Made by a program: the position numbers and the translations under genes. From Streptomyces yangpuensis (GTDB lineage: Bacteria > Actinomycetota > Actinomycetes > Streptomycetales > Streptomycetaceae), in the NCBI RefSeq assembly GCF_001005295.1, contig NZ_LBMK01000005.1:299084-355169 (forward strand): 56,086 bases of DNA. The letters are read 5' to 3'. Shown in pieces: positions 23,654-32,364 of this stretch; position 1 is the stretch's first letter; each line of letters begins with the position of its first letter. The notes below the pieces were generated by a model, which saw only the letters and a list, made by a program, of their open reading frames with translations, was not told where the DNA came from and made no database searches.

Positions 23654-24301
23654 CTACTTCTTCAGAGCGTCCATGGCGCGCTGGGTGATCTCGTGCACCT
23701 CGCCGAGGGCGGAGATGGTGACCAGCAGGCCCTGCTCCTTGTAGTAGTCGATGATCGGCTCGGTCTGCGTGTGGTAGACCTCCAGCCGGTTGCGCACCGT
23801 GGCCTCGGAGTCGTCACCGCGCTGGTAGAGCTCGCCACCGCAGTGGTCGCAGACGCCCTCGGTCTTCGGGGCGGCGTACTCGACGTGGAAGACGTGCGCG
23901 GACTCGTTGCGGCAGACGCGGCGGCCGGCGATGCGCTTGACGACCTCGTCCTCCTCGACCTCCAGGTCGAGGACTGCGTCGAGCTTCATGCCCGACTCCT
24001 CCAGCATGACGTCGAGGGCCTCGGCCTGGGAGACGTTGCGCGGGAAGCCGTCGAGCAGGAAGCCGCCGGCGGCGTCGGGCTGCTCCATCCGGTCCTTGGC
24101 CATACCGATGGTGATCTCGTCCGGGACGAGGTCGCCGGCGTCCATGAACGCCTTGGCGCGCCGGCCCAGGTCGGTGCCCTGACTGATGTTGGCCCGGAAC
24201 AGGTCGCCCGTGGAGATGTGCGGGATCGACAGGTTCTTGGCAAGGAACGCGGCCTGCGTTCCCTTGCCCGCACCGGGCGGTCCGACGAGGACGATTCGCA
24301 T
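23654..24301 (-). CDS. adk: Adenylate kinase
   Basis: Catalyses ATP + AMP = 2 ADP. 215 residues: P-loop GPPGAGKGTQA at the N-terminus, AMP-binding HISTGDLFRANI and LDGFPRNVSQAE, and a long LID domain (about 125-160) with the Cys pair of VCDHCGG plus a Cys in RVCRNESAH, suggesting a zinc-stabilised LID. The ATG overlaps the secY stop by one base (TGATG), so translation is coupled. Confidence 0.98.
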   Translation of the reverse strand: MRIVLVGPPGAGKGTQAAFLAKNLSIPHISTGDLFRANISQGTDLGRRAKAFMDAGDLVPDEITIGMAKDRMEQPDAAGGFLLDGFPRNVSQAEALDVMLEESGMKLDAVLDLEVEEDEVVKRIAGRRVCRNESAHVFHVEYAAPKTEGVCDHCGGELYQRGDDSEATVRNRLEVYHTQTEPIIDYYKEQGLLVTISALGEVHEITQRAMDALKK

Positions 24302-25614
24302 CAGCGGAGGAACCCTTCGTAGTTACGCTGCTGGAGCTGGCTCTCGATCTGCTTCACGGTTTCCAGACCCACACCCACGATGATGAGGATGCTCGTCCCG
24401 CCGAACGGGAAGTTCTGGTTCGCTCCGAAGCCGGCCAACGCCATCGTCGGCACAAGAGCGATGAGACCCAGGTACAGCGACCCCGGCCAGGTGATCCGGT
24501 TGAGCACGTAGCTCAGGTACTCGGCGGTGGGTCGACCGGCGCGGATACCCGGGATGAACCCACCATACTTCTTCATGTTGTCTGCAACTTCCTCGGGGTT
24601 GAACGAGATCGCCACGTAGAAGAACGCGAAGAAGACGATCAGGAGGAAGTAGACCGCGATGTAGTACGGGTGGTCGCCCTTGACGAAGTGCTTCTGGATC
24701 CAGGTGGCCCAGCCCGCGGTGGACCCGCTGAACTGCACGACCAGTGCCGGGATGTAGAGCAGCGACGAGGCGAAGATGACGGGGATGATGCCCGCCTGGT
24801 TCACCTTGAGCGGGATGTAGGTGGAGGTCCCGCCGTAGGCGCGGCGGCCGATCATGCGCTTCGCGTACTGGACCGGGATCCGGCGCTGCGCCTGCTCGAC
24901 GAAGACCACCAGGCCGACCATCGCGAGGCCGACCAGCATGACGACGCCGAACTCGACCCAGCCGTCGGCGATCTTGCCCTGGAGCTTGATCTGCCACAGG
25001 GCGCCGATGAAGCCGGCGGCGATCGAGATGAACATGAGGATCGACATGCCGTTGCCGATGCCGCGGTCGGTGATGAGCTCACCGAGCCACATGACGACGC
25101 AGGTACCGGCGGTCATGGTGACCACCATGACGACCGTGGTGAAGATCGACCGGTCGGGAACGATCTGGCTGGCGACCTGGCACCCCTGGAAGAGGGCGCC
25201 GGTACGGGCGGTGGCGACGAGGCCGGTGCCCTGGAGGATCGCGAGCGCGACCGTCAGATAGCGCGTGTACTGAGTGATCTTCGCCGTGCCGGACTGGCCC
25301 TCTTTCTTGAGGGTCTCCAGCTTCGGGATGACCACGGTCAGCAGCTGCAGAATGATGCTCGCCGTGATGTACGGCATGATGCCGAGCGCAAAGATCGTGA
25401 TCTGCAGCAGCGCGCCACCGCTGAACATGTTGACGAGGCCGAACAGACCATTGCTGCTTCCGGCCTGTTCCACGCAGATCTGTACGTTCTTGTAGCTCAC
25501 GCCGGGGACCGGGACATGCGACCCGAGCCGGAACAGCACGATGATGCCGAGCGTGAAGAGCAGCTTCTTGCGCAGGTCGGGCGTCTTGAACGCCCGGGCG
25601 AACGCGGTGAGCAC
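24301..25614 (-). CDS. secY: Protein translocase subunit SecY
   Basis: Central pore of the SecYEG channel. 437 residues with ten hydrophobic segments. Recognisable parts are the N-terminal RKKLLFTLGIIVLFRLG, plug-region GGALLQITIFALGIMPYI, the cytosolic loops with MIGRRAYGGTSTYIPLKVN (SecA/ribosome contact) and the end QLQQRNYEGFLR. GTG start at 25614. A hairpin lies in the 189-base gap after rplO, so secY-adk may be transcribed at a different level from the spc ribosomal genes. Confidence 0.98.
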   Translation of the reverse strand: MLTAFARAFKTPDLRKKLLFTLGIIVLFRLGSHVPVPGVSYKNVQICVEQAGSSNGLFGLVNMFSGGALLQITIFALGIMPYITASIILQLLTVVIPKLETLKKEGQSGTAKITQYTRYLTVALAILQGTGLVATARTGALFQGCQVASQIVPDRSIFTTVVMVVTMTAGTCVVMWLGELITDRGIGNGMSILMFISIAAGFIGALWQIKLQGKIADGWVEFGVVMLVGLAMVGLVVFVEQAQRRIPVQYAKRMIGRRAYGGTSTYIPLKVNQAGIIPVIFASSLLYIPALVVQFSGSTAGWATWIQKHFVKGDHPYYIAVYFLLIVFFAFFYVAISFNPEEVADNMKKYGGFIPGIRAGRPTAEYLSYVLNRITWPGSLYLGLIALVPTMALAGFGANQNFPFGGTSILIIVGVGLETVKQIESQLQQRNYEGFLR

Positions 25615-25737
25615 GGTGCCTCCTGCGACCCCCGCGCTACTGCGTCAGAGGTGACGGTCTGAGAGGGATCGACGTATACGACAAAGCAATGGTGCACGCC
25701 ACCTTACCGGCGAGTGTGCCCCCCGTGGAACGACCAA

Positions 25738-25769
25738 CCGGGGATGCCCCATATGTGAGGCATCCCCGG
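25738..25769 (-). terminator. Hairpin between rplO and secY
   Basis: 11-bp perfect arms CCGGGGATGCC and GGCATCCCCGG around a 10-base loop. It begins 35 bases after the rplO stop. The T-run (GGGTTTT) lies on the plus-strand side, so on the minus strand it is a hairpin without tail and may only attenuate secY-adk. Confidence 0.6.
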
Positions 25770-25803
25770 TCGGGTTTTGAGCTATTCAGCCACTGAAATC
25801 GTC

Positions 25804-26259
25804 TTAGACGAGCTCGGTGACGGTGCCGCCGGCAGCGGCAATCTTCTCCTTGGCGGAGGCGGAAACGGCGTCAACCGAAACCTGCAGCGCCACGGAGAGC
25901 TCGCCCTGGCCCAGGACCTTGACGAGGCTGTTCTTGCGAACCGCGCCCTTGGCGACCAGGTCGGCCACCGTGACTTCTCCACCCTCGGGGTAGAGAGCAC
26001 CGAGCTTGTCCAGGTTGACGACCTGGAACTCGGTGCGGAACGGGTTCTTGAAGCCCTTGAGCTTCGGCAGGCGCATGTGGAGGGGCATCTGCCCACCCTC
26101 GAAGCGCTGCGGGATCTGGTAACGGGCCTTCTGGCCCTTCGTACCACGACCGGCCGTCTTACCCTTCGACGCCTCACCACGACCGACACGGGTCTTCGCG
26201 GTCTTGGCACCGGGGGCGGGACGGAGGTTGTGGGCCTTCAGCGGGCTGTTCTCAGCCAT
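25804..26259 (-). CDS. rplO: 50S ribosomal protein L15
   Basis: 151 residues. HNLRPAPGAKTAKTRVGRG and the Gly/Lys-rich GRGTKGQKAR tail into 23S rRNA are typical, with FEGGQMPLHMRLPKLKGF following. Starts two bases from the rpmD stop. Last ribosomal gene of the spc segment. Confidence 0.98.
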   Translation of the reverse strand: MAENSPLKAHNLRPAPGAKTAKTRVGRGEASKGKTAGRGTKGQKARYQIPQRFEGGQMPLHMRLPKLKGFKNPFRTEFQVVNLDKLGALYPEGGEVTVADLVAKGAVRKNSLVKVLGQGELSVALQVSVDAVSASAKEKIAAAGGTVTELV

Positions 26260-26261
26260 GA

Positions 26262-26444
26262 TTAGTCAACCTCCTCAACCGTCACGAGGTGGCGGACGGT
26301 GTGCACCATTCCGCGGAACTCGGGGCGGTCCTCCTTGACGACGACGTCGTTCAGGCGCTTGAGCCCGAGCGAACGCAGCGTGTCGCGGTGGTTCTGCTTG
26401 CTGCCGATGTACGACTTCGTCTGCGTGATCTTGAGGCGGGCCAT
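26262..26444 (-). CDS. rpmD: 50S ribosomal protein L30
   Basis: 60 residues: ARLKITQTKSYIGSKQNHR, then SLGLKRLNDVVVKED, both standard for bacterial L30. Its ATG overlaps the rpsE stop by one base (TGATG). Confidence 0.98.
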   Translation of the reverse strand: MARLKITQTKSYIGSKQNHRDTLRSLGLKRLNDVVVKEDRPEFRGMVHTVRHLVTVEEVD

Positions 26445-27046
26445 CAGACACCCGCCCCGGCACGTGCACGAAGGAGAGCCGCGGGGGCGACGTCCTCGAG
26501 CGGCAGACCACGGCGAGCCGCGATCTCCTCGGGACGCTGCAGGCCCTTGAGGGCCGCCACGGTCGCGTGCACGATGTTGATCGCGTTGTCGGAGCCGAGC
26601 GACTTCGACAGGATGTCGTGAACGCCGGCGCACTCCAGAACGGCGCGCACCGGGCCACCGGCGATAACACCGGTACCGGGGGAAGCAGGCTTCAGCAGGA
26701 CAACGCCGGCCGCCTTCTCGCCCTGGATCGGGTGCGGGATGGTGCCCTGGATGCGGGGAACCTTGAAGAAGTTCTTCTTGGCTTCCTCGACGCCCTTGGC
26801 GATGGCCGCGGGAACTTCCTTGGCCTTGCCGTAACCGACACCTACGGTGCCGTCACCGTCACCCACCACGACGAGCGCGGTGAAGCTGAAGCGACGACCA
26901 CCCTTGACAACCTTGGCGACACGGTTGATCGCGACAACGCGCTCAACGTAAGCGGTCTTCTCGGCGGCAGCGCCACCGTCGCGACCCTTCCGGTCCCGCC
27001 GCTCGCCGCCACCGGCACCGCTTCCGCGGCGCTGGGGTCCAGCCAT
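26444..27046 (-). CDS. rpsE: 30S ribosomal protein S5
   Basis: 200 residues. An Arg/Gly-rich actinobacterial head (about 1-30) precedes the double-stranded-RNA-binding-like domain (VVAINRVAKVVKGGRRFSF) and the C-terminal domain with GTGVIAGGPVRAVLECAGV. The spectinomycin-contact loop VKGGRRFSFTA is of wild type. It starts 45 bases after rplR. Confidence 0.98.
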   Translation of the reverse strand: MAGPQRRGSGAGGGERRDRKGRDGGAAAEKTAYVERVVAINRVAKVVKGGRRFSFTALVVVGDGDGTVGVGYGKAKEVPAAIAKGVEEAKKNFFKVPRIQGTIPHPIQGEKAAGVVLLKPASPGTGVIAGGPVRAVLECAGVHDILSKSLGSDNAINIVHATVAALKGLQRPEEIAARRGLPLEDVAPAALLRARAGAGV

Positions 27047-27091
27047 TGGATTACCTCTCTCTGTTACGTCCGTGAGTCCCGGAACCGGGGC

Positions 27092-27475
27092 TTAGAACTT
27101 CAGCCCGGCTTCGCGGGCGGCGTCAGCCAGAGCGGCAATGCGCCCGGCGTATCGGTTGCCACCGCGGTCAAAGACGACGGTCTCGACACCCGCGGCCTTG
27201 GCACGCTCGGCGACGAGCGCGCCGACGGCCTGGGCCTGGGCGCTCTTGTCGCCTTCGCCACCGCGGATCGAAGCGTCCAGGGTCGACGCCGACGCCAGGG
27301 TGTGGCCCTGGAGGTCGTCGATGACCTGAGCAACGATGTTGCGGTTGGAACGCGTCACGACGAGGCGCGGACGCTCCGCCGTACCCGAGACGTTCTTGCG
27401 GATGCGGATGTGGCGGCGAGCCTTGGCAGCGCGCTTGTACGCGTCGCCCTTGGCGATCTTCACACCGTATGCCAT
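27092..27475 (-). CDS. rplR: 50S ribosomal protein L18
   Basis: 127 residues; binds 5S rRNA with L5 and L25. RRHIRIRKNVSGTAERPRL and VVFDRGGNRYAGRIAALAD are signature segments. The ATG at 27475 is two bases from the rplF stop. Confidence 0.98.
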   Translation of the reverse strand: MAYGVKIAKGDAYKRAAKARRHIRIRKNVSGTAERPRLVVTRSNRNIVAQVIDDLQGHTLASASTLDASIRGGEGDKSAQAQAVGALVAERAKAAGVETVVFDRGGNRYAGRIAALADAAREAGLKF

Positions 27476-27477
27476 GG

Positions 27478-28017
27478 CTACTTACCAGCCTTTCCGACCT
27501 TGCGGCGGATGACCTCGCCGGCGTACTTGACACCCTTGGCCTTGTACGGGTCGGGCTTCCGCAGCTTGCGGATGTTGGCGGCGACCTCGCCGACCTTCTG
27601 CTTGTCGATGCCCTCGACCGAGAACTTGGTCGGCGACTCGACCTTGAAGGAGATGCCCTCGGGCGCCTCCACCAGGATCGGGTGGCTGTAGCCGAGCTGG
27701 AACTCCAGGTCGGAGCCCTTCGCGGCCACGCGGTAACCGACACCGCTGATCTCGAGAGCCTTGACGTATCCCGTGGTCACACCGGTGATCATGTTCGCCA
27801 CCAGCGTGCGGGACAGGCCGTGCAGGGCCTTGTTCTGACGCTCGTCGTTCGGACGGGTGACGTTCAGAACGCCGTCCTCGTCCTTGACAACTGCGATGGG
27901 CGCCTTAACGGTGTGCGCGAGGGAACCCTTGGGGCCCTTCACGTTGACCGTCTGGCCATCGATGGTGACGTCCACACCGGCGGGAACCTGGATGGGGAGC
28001 TTGCCGATTCGCGACAT
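27478..28017 (-). CDS. rplF: 50S ribosomal protein L6
   Basis: 179 residues with two repeated domains. SRIGKLPIQVPAGVDVTID opens the protein, and the second domain contains PDPYKAKGVKYAGEVIRRK, the conserved 23S rRNA contact near the sarcin-ricin loop. 20 bases separate it from rpsH. Confidence 0.99.
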   Translation of the reverse strand: MSRIGKLPIQVPAGVDVTIDGQTVNVKGPKGSLAHTVKAPIAVVKDEDGVLNVTRPNDERQNKALHGLSRTLVANMITGVTTGYVKALEISGVGYRVAAKGSDLEFQLGYSHPILVEAPEGISFKVESPTKFSVEGIDKQKVGEVAANIRKLRKPDPYKAKGVKYAGEVIRRKVGKAGK

Positions 28018-28037
28018 TGCTTTTCCTCCGTTCCCGA

Positions 28038-28436
28038 CTACCAGACGTAGGCGAGGACTTCCCCACCTACGCCCTTCTTGCCTGCCTGCTGGCCGGTCAG
28101 GAGACCGTGGGACGTGGAGATGATCGCCACGCCCAGGCCGCCGAGGACCTTCGGCAGGTTGGTGGACTTCGCGTACACGCGCAGACCGGGCTTCGAGATC
28201 CGCTTGATGCCCGCGATGGAGCGCTCACGGTTCGGCCCGAACTTCAGCTCGAGGACGAGGTTCTTGCCGACCTCGGCGTCCTCGACCTTCCAGCCGGTGA
28301 TGAAACCCTCCTGCTTGAGGATCTCCGCGATGTGCGACTTGATCTTGCTGTGCGGCATCACGACGGTGTCGTGGTACGCCGAGTTAGCGTTACGCAGACG
28401 CGTGAGCATGTCTGCGATGGGGTCAGTCATGGTCAT
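28038..28436 (-). CDS. rpsH: 30S ribosomal protein S8
   Basis: 132 residues from the ATG at 28436 (MTMTDPIADMLTRLRNA). The C-terminal STSHGLLTGQQAGKKGVGGEVLAYVW binds 16S helix 21; in E. coli S8 also represses its own operon, but no matching target is evident here. The 221 bases before it hold only small dyads such as GGGCG/CGCCC (about 28546-28560) and CTAC/GTAG. Confidence 0.99.
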   Translation of the reverse strand: MTMTDPIADMLTRLRNANSAYHDTVVMPHSKIKSHIAEILKQEGFITGWKVEDAEVGKNLVLELKFGPNRERSIAGIKRISKPGLRVYAKSTNLPKVLGGLGVAIISTSHGLLTGQQAGKKGVGGEVLAYVW

Positions 28437-28657
28437 GAAGTGGCCTTCGGCCTCTCTCGCCGGGGTTTCCTGTATGCGCCATCCCTCTCCCCACTCAGTG
28501 GCGGGACGGGTGCGGCACGGGGACCTACGGCGTAGTAAGTCGATAGGGCGGCGGACGCCCAACCACACAAGCCTAAGGCATGCGCGGCTGGGCACCCACC
28601 GTCCAGATGCTTACCGAGAGTGCCTGGAAACGCCCAAGTCCTTGCGGACGAGGGTGA

Positions 28658-28843
28658 TTACCAGGAGCTCTTGGTCACGCCCGGCAGCTCGCCACGGTGA
28701 GCCATCTCACGGAGGCACACGCGGCAGAGGCCGAACTTGCGGTACACGGAGTGGGGGCGACCGCAGCGCTGGCAGCGGGTGTACGCACGCACACCGAACT
28801 TGGGCTTACGGGCAGCCTTCGCGATGAGAGCCTTCTTCGCCAT
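28658..28843 (-). CDS. rpsN: 30S ribosomal protein S14, zinc-binding (type Z)
   Basis: 61 residues with CQRC and CRVC (about residues 24-27 and 40-43), the four-Cys zinc site of the short S14 form. The end GELPGVTKSSW is normal. Zinc-free long S14 copies usually lie elsewhere in streptomycetes. It begins 5 bases after rplE. Confidence 0.98.
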   Translation of the reverse strand: MAKKALIAKAARKPKFGVRAYTRCQRCGRPHSVYRKFGLCRVCLREMAHRGELPGVTKSSW

Positions 28844-28848
28844 CTCGC

Positions 28849-29400
28849 TTACGCCTCCTTGAAGGGGAAGCCGAGGTGACGAAGGAGCGCGCGGCCCTCA
28901 GCGTCGTTGGTCGCCGTGGTGACCACGGTGATGTCCATACCCCGGGTACGGTCGATCTTGTCCTGGTCGATCTCGTGGAACATGACCTGCTCCGTGAGAC
29001 CGAAGGTGTAGTTGCCACGGCCGTCGAACTGCTTCGGCGACAGACCACGGAAGTCACGGATACGCGGCAGCGCGAGCGACAGCGTACGGTCCAGGAACTC
29101 CCACATACGGTCACCACGGAGGGTGACGTGGCAGCCGATCGGCTGACCCTCGCGCAGCTTGAACTGCGCGATGGACTTGCGGGCCTTCGTGACGGCCGGC
29201 TTCTGACCGGTGATCGTCGTCAGGTCGCGGATGGCACCGTCGATCAGCTTCGAGTCACGGGCGGCGTCGCCGACACCCATGTTCACGACGATCTTGACGA
29301 GGCCGGGGATCTGCATGACGTTCTCGTAGGAGAACTCCTCACGCAGCTTGCCCGCGATCTCCTCGCGGTACTTCGTCTTCAGACGCGGAGTGGTAGCCAT
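28849..29400 (-). CDS. rplE: 50S ribosomal protein L5
   Basis: 183 residues; carries 5S rRNA in the central protuberance and touches S13. IPGLVKIVVNMGVGDAARD, GQKPAVTKARKSIAQFKLR and GMDITVVTTATNDAEGRALL are diagnostic. Its ATG overlaps the rplX stop by one base. Confidence 0.99.
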   Translation of the reverse strand: MATTPRLKTKYREEIAGKLREEFSYENVMQIPGLVKIVVNMGVGDAARDSKLIDGAIRDLTTITGQKPAVTKARKSIAQFKLREGQPIGCHVTLRGDRMWEFLDRTLSLALPRIRDFRGLSPKQFDGRGNYTFGLTEQVMFHEIDQDKIDRTRGMDITVVTTATNDAEGRALLRHLGFPFKEA

Positions 29401-29711
29401 CAGATGTCCTCACCCGTGCGCTTGGCAACGCGGATCTTGTTGCCCTCGTCGTCGAAGCGGTAACCGACGCGGGTGACGACCTTCTTGCCGTCCTTCTCCA
29501 CGACCAGCTGGACGTTGGACACGTGGACCGGAGCCTCGGTGATCACGATGCCACCGGCCTGGTTCTGGCCGGCCTTGGTGTGCTTCTTGACCCGGTTGAC
29601 ACCCTCGACCAGGACGCGGTTCTCGGCGGGGAAGGCGACGATGACCTTGCCCTGCTTGCCCTTGTCCTTACCGGTGATGACCTGTACCAGGTCGCCCTTC
29701 TTGATCTTCAT
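29400..29711 (-). CDS. rplX: 50S ribosomal protein L24
   Basis: 103 residues: the KOW motif KKGDLVQVITGKDKGKQGKV opens the protein, followed by VEGVNRVKKHTKAGQNQAGG. An assembly initiator near the exit tunnel. Starts two bases after rplN. Confidence 0.98.
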   Translation of the reverse strand: MKIKKGDLVQVITGKDKGKQGKVIVAFPAENRVLVEGVNRVKKHTKAGQNQAGGIVITEAPVHVSNVQLVVEKDGKKVVTRVGYRFDDEGNKIRVAKRTGEDI

Positions 29712-29713
29712 GC

Positions 29714-30082
29714 TTACAGCACCTCCGGCGCGAGCGAGATGATCTTCATGAACTTCTTCTCGCGCAGCTCACGGCCGACGGGGCCGAAGATACGGGTGCC
29801 GCGAGGGTCGCCGTCGTTCTTCAGAATGACGGCGGCGTTCTCGTCGAAGCGGATGTACGAGCCGTCCTGGCGGCGGCGCTCCTTGACGGTGCGAACGATG
29901 ACCGCCTTGACGACGTCACCCTTCTTCACGTTGCCACCGGGGATCGCGTCCTTGACGGTGGCGACGATGACGTCACCGATGCCCGCGTAGCGGCGACCGG
30001 AGCCACCGAGAACACGGATGCAAAGGATCTCCTTGGCACCAGTGTTGTCGGCGACACGCAGTCGCGACTCCTGCTGGATCAC
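29714..30082 (-). CDS. rplN: 50S ribosomal protein L14
   Basis: 122 residues; bridges to 16S helix 14. IQQESRLRVADNTGAKEILC and GDPRGTRIFGPVGRELREK are invariant. GTG start at 30082 with AGGAG nine bases upstream. First gene after the two hairpins that mark the S10/spc boundary. Confidence 0.99.
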   Translation of the reverse strand: MIQQESRLRVADNTGAKEILCIRVLGGSGRRYAGIGDVIVATVKDAIPGGNVKKGDVVKAVIVRTVKERRRQDGSYIRFDENAAVILKNDGDPRGTRIFGPVGRELREKKFMKIISLAPEVL

Positions 30083-30110
30083 GTCTATCTCCTGTTTGTC
30101 TGCCGGTTCC

Positions 30111-30201
30111 CGGCCGGGGCTGCACTACGACGAGCGAGCCCCGGCCGAGCCTGGCGGAACGAACCTGAGGGGCCCCTGAACTTTTTGCTCAGGGCCTCAG
30201 G
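30111..30201 (-). terminator. Paired hairpins at the S10/spc operon boundary
   Basis: Immediately after rpsQ comes a nested stem (CCTGAGG at 30164-30170 with CCTCAGG at 30195-30201, inner GCCC-TGA/TCAGGGC); then an 11-bp perfect stem CGGCCGGGGCT (30111-30121) with AGCCCCGGCCG (30137-30147). Only 28 bases remain before the rplN start, too few for a separate promoter downstream, so read-through or attenuation is more likely than full termination. Confidence 0.6.
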
Positions 30202-30204
30202 TGC

Positions 30205-30486
30205 TTACTTGGCCTTCTCGAGGATCTCGACGATGCGCCAGCGCTTGCTCGCCGACAGCGGACGCGTCTCCATGATGAGGACGCGGTCGCCGACGCCGGC
30301 AGCGTTCTGCTCGTCGTGAGCCTTGAGCTTGTTCGTACGGCGGATGACCTTGCCGTACAGCGCGTGCTTGACGCGGTCCTCGACGGCGACGACGACGGTC
30401 TTGTCCATCTTGTCGCTGACGACCAGACCCTCACGGGTCTTGCGGAAGCCGCGCTCGGTCTTCTCAGTCACGTTGTTCTCGCTCAT
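30205..30486 (-). CDS. rpsQ: 30S ribosomal protein S17
   Basis: 93 residues, OB-fold primary 16S binder. RKTREGLVVSDKMDKTVVV and HDEQNAAGVGDRVLIMETRP are standard. Its ATG overlaps the rpmC stop by one base. Last gene before the S10/spc hairpins. Confidence 0.98.
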   Translation of the reverse strand: MSENNVTEKTERGFRKTREGLVVSDKMDKTVVVAVEDRVKHALYGKVIRRTNKLKAHDEQNAAGVGDRVLIMETRPLSASKRWRIVEILEKAK

Positions 30487-30710
30487 CAGGCGTTCTCCAC
30501 CGTCTCGATACCGAGCTCACGCTCGTGCATCAGGGTGTAGATGCGAGCGATGTCCTTACGGACGGACTTGAGCCGGCCGTTGTTCTCCAGCTGGCCGGTG
30601 GCCGCCTGGAAACGGAGCTTGAACAGCTCCTCCTTGGCCTCGCGCAGCTTGGCAACGAGCTCCTCGTTGCCGAGCTCGCGGAGCTCGGACGCCTTGGTTC
30701 CCGTCGCCAT
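30486..30710 (-). CDS. rpmC: 50S ribosomal protein L29
   Basis: 74 residues forming two long helices at the tunnel exit, where trigger factor and SRP dock. ELRELGNEELVAKLREAKE and LRFQAATGQLENNGRLK are typical. ATG 30710 overlaps the rplP stop by one base; a GTG one codon earlier is possible. Confidence 0.98.
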   Translation of the reverse strand: MATGTKASELRELGNEELVAKLREAKEELFKLRFQAATGQLENNGRLKSVRKDIARIYTLMHERELGIETVENA

Positions 30711-31129
30711 CACGACTCACCTGCCTCGCGCTTGACGATCCGGCACTTCATCGGCAGCTTGTGGGCCGCACGAGTGAGGGCCTCACGCGCAATCTTTTCG
30801 TTCGGGTAGGACAGCTCGAACATGACCCGGCCCGGGTGCACGTTCGCGATCCACCACTCCGGGGAACCCTTACCGGAACCCATGCGGGTCTCGGCAGGCT
30901 TCTTCGTCAGCGGACGGTCCGGGTAGATGTTGATCCAGACCTTGCCGCCACGCTTGATGTGGCGGGTCATCGCGATACGAGCCGCCTCGATCTGGCGGTT
31001 CGTCACGTAGGCGGGGGTGAGCGCCTGGATGCCGTACTCGCCGAACGAGACCTCAGTACCGCCCTTGGCCATACCGCGGCGCTTCGGGTGGTGCTGCTTG
31101 CGGTGCTTGACCCTACGAGGGATCAGCAT
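30710..31129 (-). CDS. rplP: 50S ribosomal protein L16
   Basis: 139 residues; near the A-site tRNA elbow. LIPRRVKHRKQHHPKRRGM and WINIYPDRPLTKKPAETRMG are signature segments; GSGKGSPEWWIANVHPGR includes the conserved Arg/Gly loop. Starts 5 bases after rpsC. Confidence 0.99.
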   Translation of the reverse strand: MLIPRRVKHRKQHHPKRRGMAKGGTEVSFGEYGIQALTPAYVTNRQIEAARIAMTRHIKRGGKVWINIYPDRPLTKKPAETRMGSGKGSPEWWIANVHPGRVMFELSYPNEKIAREALTRAAHKLPMKCRIVKREAGES

Positions 31130-31134
31130 GTCGG

Positions 31135-31974
31135 TCAGGCCTCCGTTCCGGTGCTCTCGGCCGGAGCGGCGGCGGGAGCGTCGGCCTTGGGGGCCTCGGC
31201 ACCAGCAGCCTGCTGCGGCTTGCGGCCACCACGGCCGCCGCGCTCGCCACCACGGCCACCACGGCCGGCGGGACGGTCGCCAGCGCCGGCACCACGGGCC
31301 GGGCGGTTACCCGCACGGGCCGCAGCGTTCTCGGCGCGAACCTCGGCGATGTTCTTGACGTCGCCCTTGTAGATCCAGACCTTCACGCCGATCCGGCCGA
31401 AGGTGGTCTTGGCCTCGAAGAAGCCGTAGTCCACGTTCGCGCGCAGCGTGTGCAGCGGCACACGACCCTCGCGGTAGAACTCGGAGCGGGACATCTCGGC
31501 GCCGCCGAGACGGCCGCCACACTGGATCTTGATGCCCTTGGCGCCGGCCTTCATCGTGCCCTGCATGCTCTTGCGCATGGCACGACGGAAGGAGACGCGG
31601 GAGGAGAGCTGCTCGGCAACGGCCTGGGCAACCAGCTGAGCGTCGAGCTCGGGGTTCTTGACCTCGAGGATGTTCAGCTGGACCTGCTTGCCCGTGAGCT
31701 TCTCGAGGTCACCGCGGATGCGGTCGGCCTCGGCGCCACGGCGGCCGATGACGATGCCCGGACGAGCGGTGTGGATGTCCACACGCACGCGGTCACGGGT
31801 GCGCTCGATCTCAACCTTCGAGATGCCGGCGCGCTCCATGCCGGACGTCATCATCCGACGGATGGCGACGTCTTCCTTGACGTAGTCCTTGTACAGCTTG
31901 TCGGCGTACCAACGGGACTTGAAGTCCGTGGTGATGCCGAGTCGGAACCCGTGCGGGTTTACCTTCTGGCCCAT
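31135..31974 (-). CDS. rpsC: 30S ribosomal protein S3
   Basis: 279 residues. KH domain with VIGRRGAEADRIRGDLEKL lines the mRNA entry tunnel; the core ends about residue 215. A long actinobacterial C-terminal extension (about 220-279) is rich in Arg/Gly/Ala and Pro (RGAGAGDRPAGRGGRGG), presumably disordered. The ATG overlaps the rplV stop by one base. Confidence 0.98.
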   Translation of the reverse strand: MGQKVNPHGFRLGITTDFKSRWYADKLYKDYVKEDVAIRRMMTSGMERAGISKVEIERTRDRVRVDIHTARPGIVIGRRGAEADRIRGDLEKLTGKQVQLNILEVKNPELDAQLVAQAVAEQLSSRVSFRRAMRKSMQGTMKAGAKGIKIQCGGRLGGAEMSRSEFYREGRVPLHTLRANVDYGFFEAKTTFGRIGVKVWIYKGDVKNIAEVRAENAAARAGNRPARGAGAGDRPAGRGGRGGERGGRGGRKPQQAAGAEAPKADAPAAAPAESTGTEA

Positions 31975-32321
31975 TACCGGGAACCTTCCTTGCTGCTGAC
32001 GACCACGGTGATGTGGCTGGTCCGCTTGCGGATCCGGTAGGCACGGCCCTGGGCACGCGGACGGAACCGCTTCAGGGTCGGGCCCTCGTCCACGTACGCC
32101 TCGCTGATGACCAGCGTGGAGGCGTCCGGGTGGTTGTAGTTGTGCGCGGCGTTGGCGATGGCGCTGTCCAGCACCTTGCCGACCGGCACGCTCGCGGCCT
32201 GCGGGGCGAAACGCAGGACCGCCTGAGCCTCCGTGGCATCCATGCCACGGATAAGGTCCACCACGCGGCGGGCCTTCATGGGCGTGACGCGGATGTACCG
32301 CGCCTGGGCCCTGGCTTCCAT
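31974..32321 (-). CDS. rplV: 50S ribosomal protein L22
   Basis: 115 residues from ATG 32321 (MEARAQARYIRVTPMKARR), preceded by AAGGGA; upstream ATG/GTG codons in frame lack homology. The beta-hairpin loop GPTLKRFRPRAQGRAYRIRK reaches the peptide tunnel, where macrolide-resistance changes occur; the loop looks intact. Confidence 0.98.
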   Translation of the reverse strand: MEARAQARYIRVTPMKARRVVDLIRGMDATEAQAVLRFAPQAASVPVGKVLDSAIANAAHNYNHPDASTLVISEAYVDEGPTLKRFRPRAQGRAYRIRKRTSHITVVVSSKEGSR

Positions 32322-32364
32322 GGTTGTCCCTTCGGTGTAAGTCATAGTCGTAACCACCCCGCCT

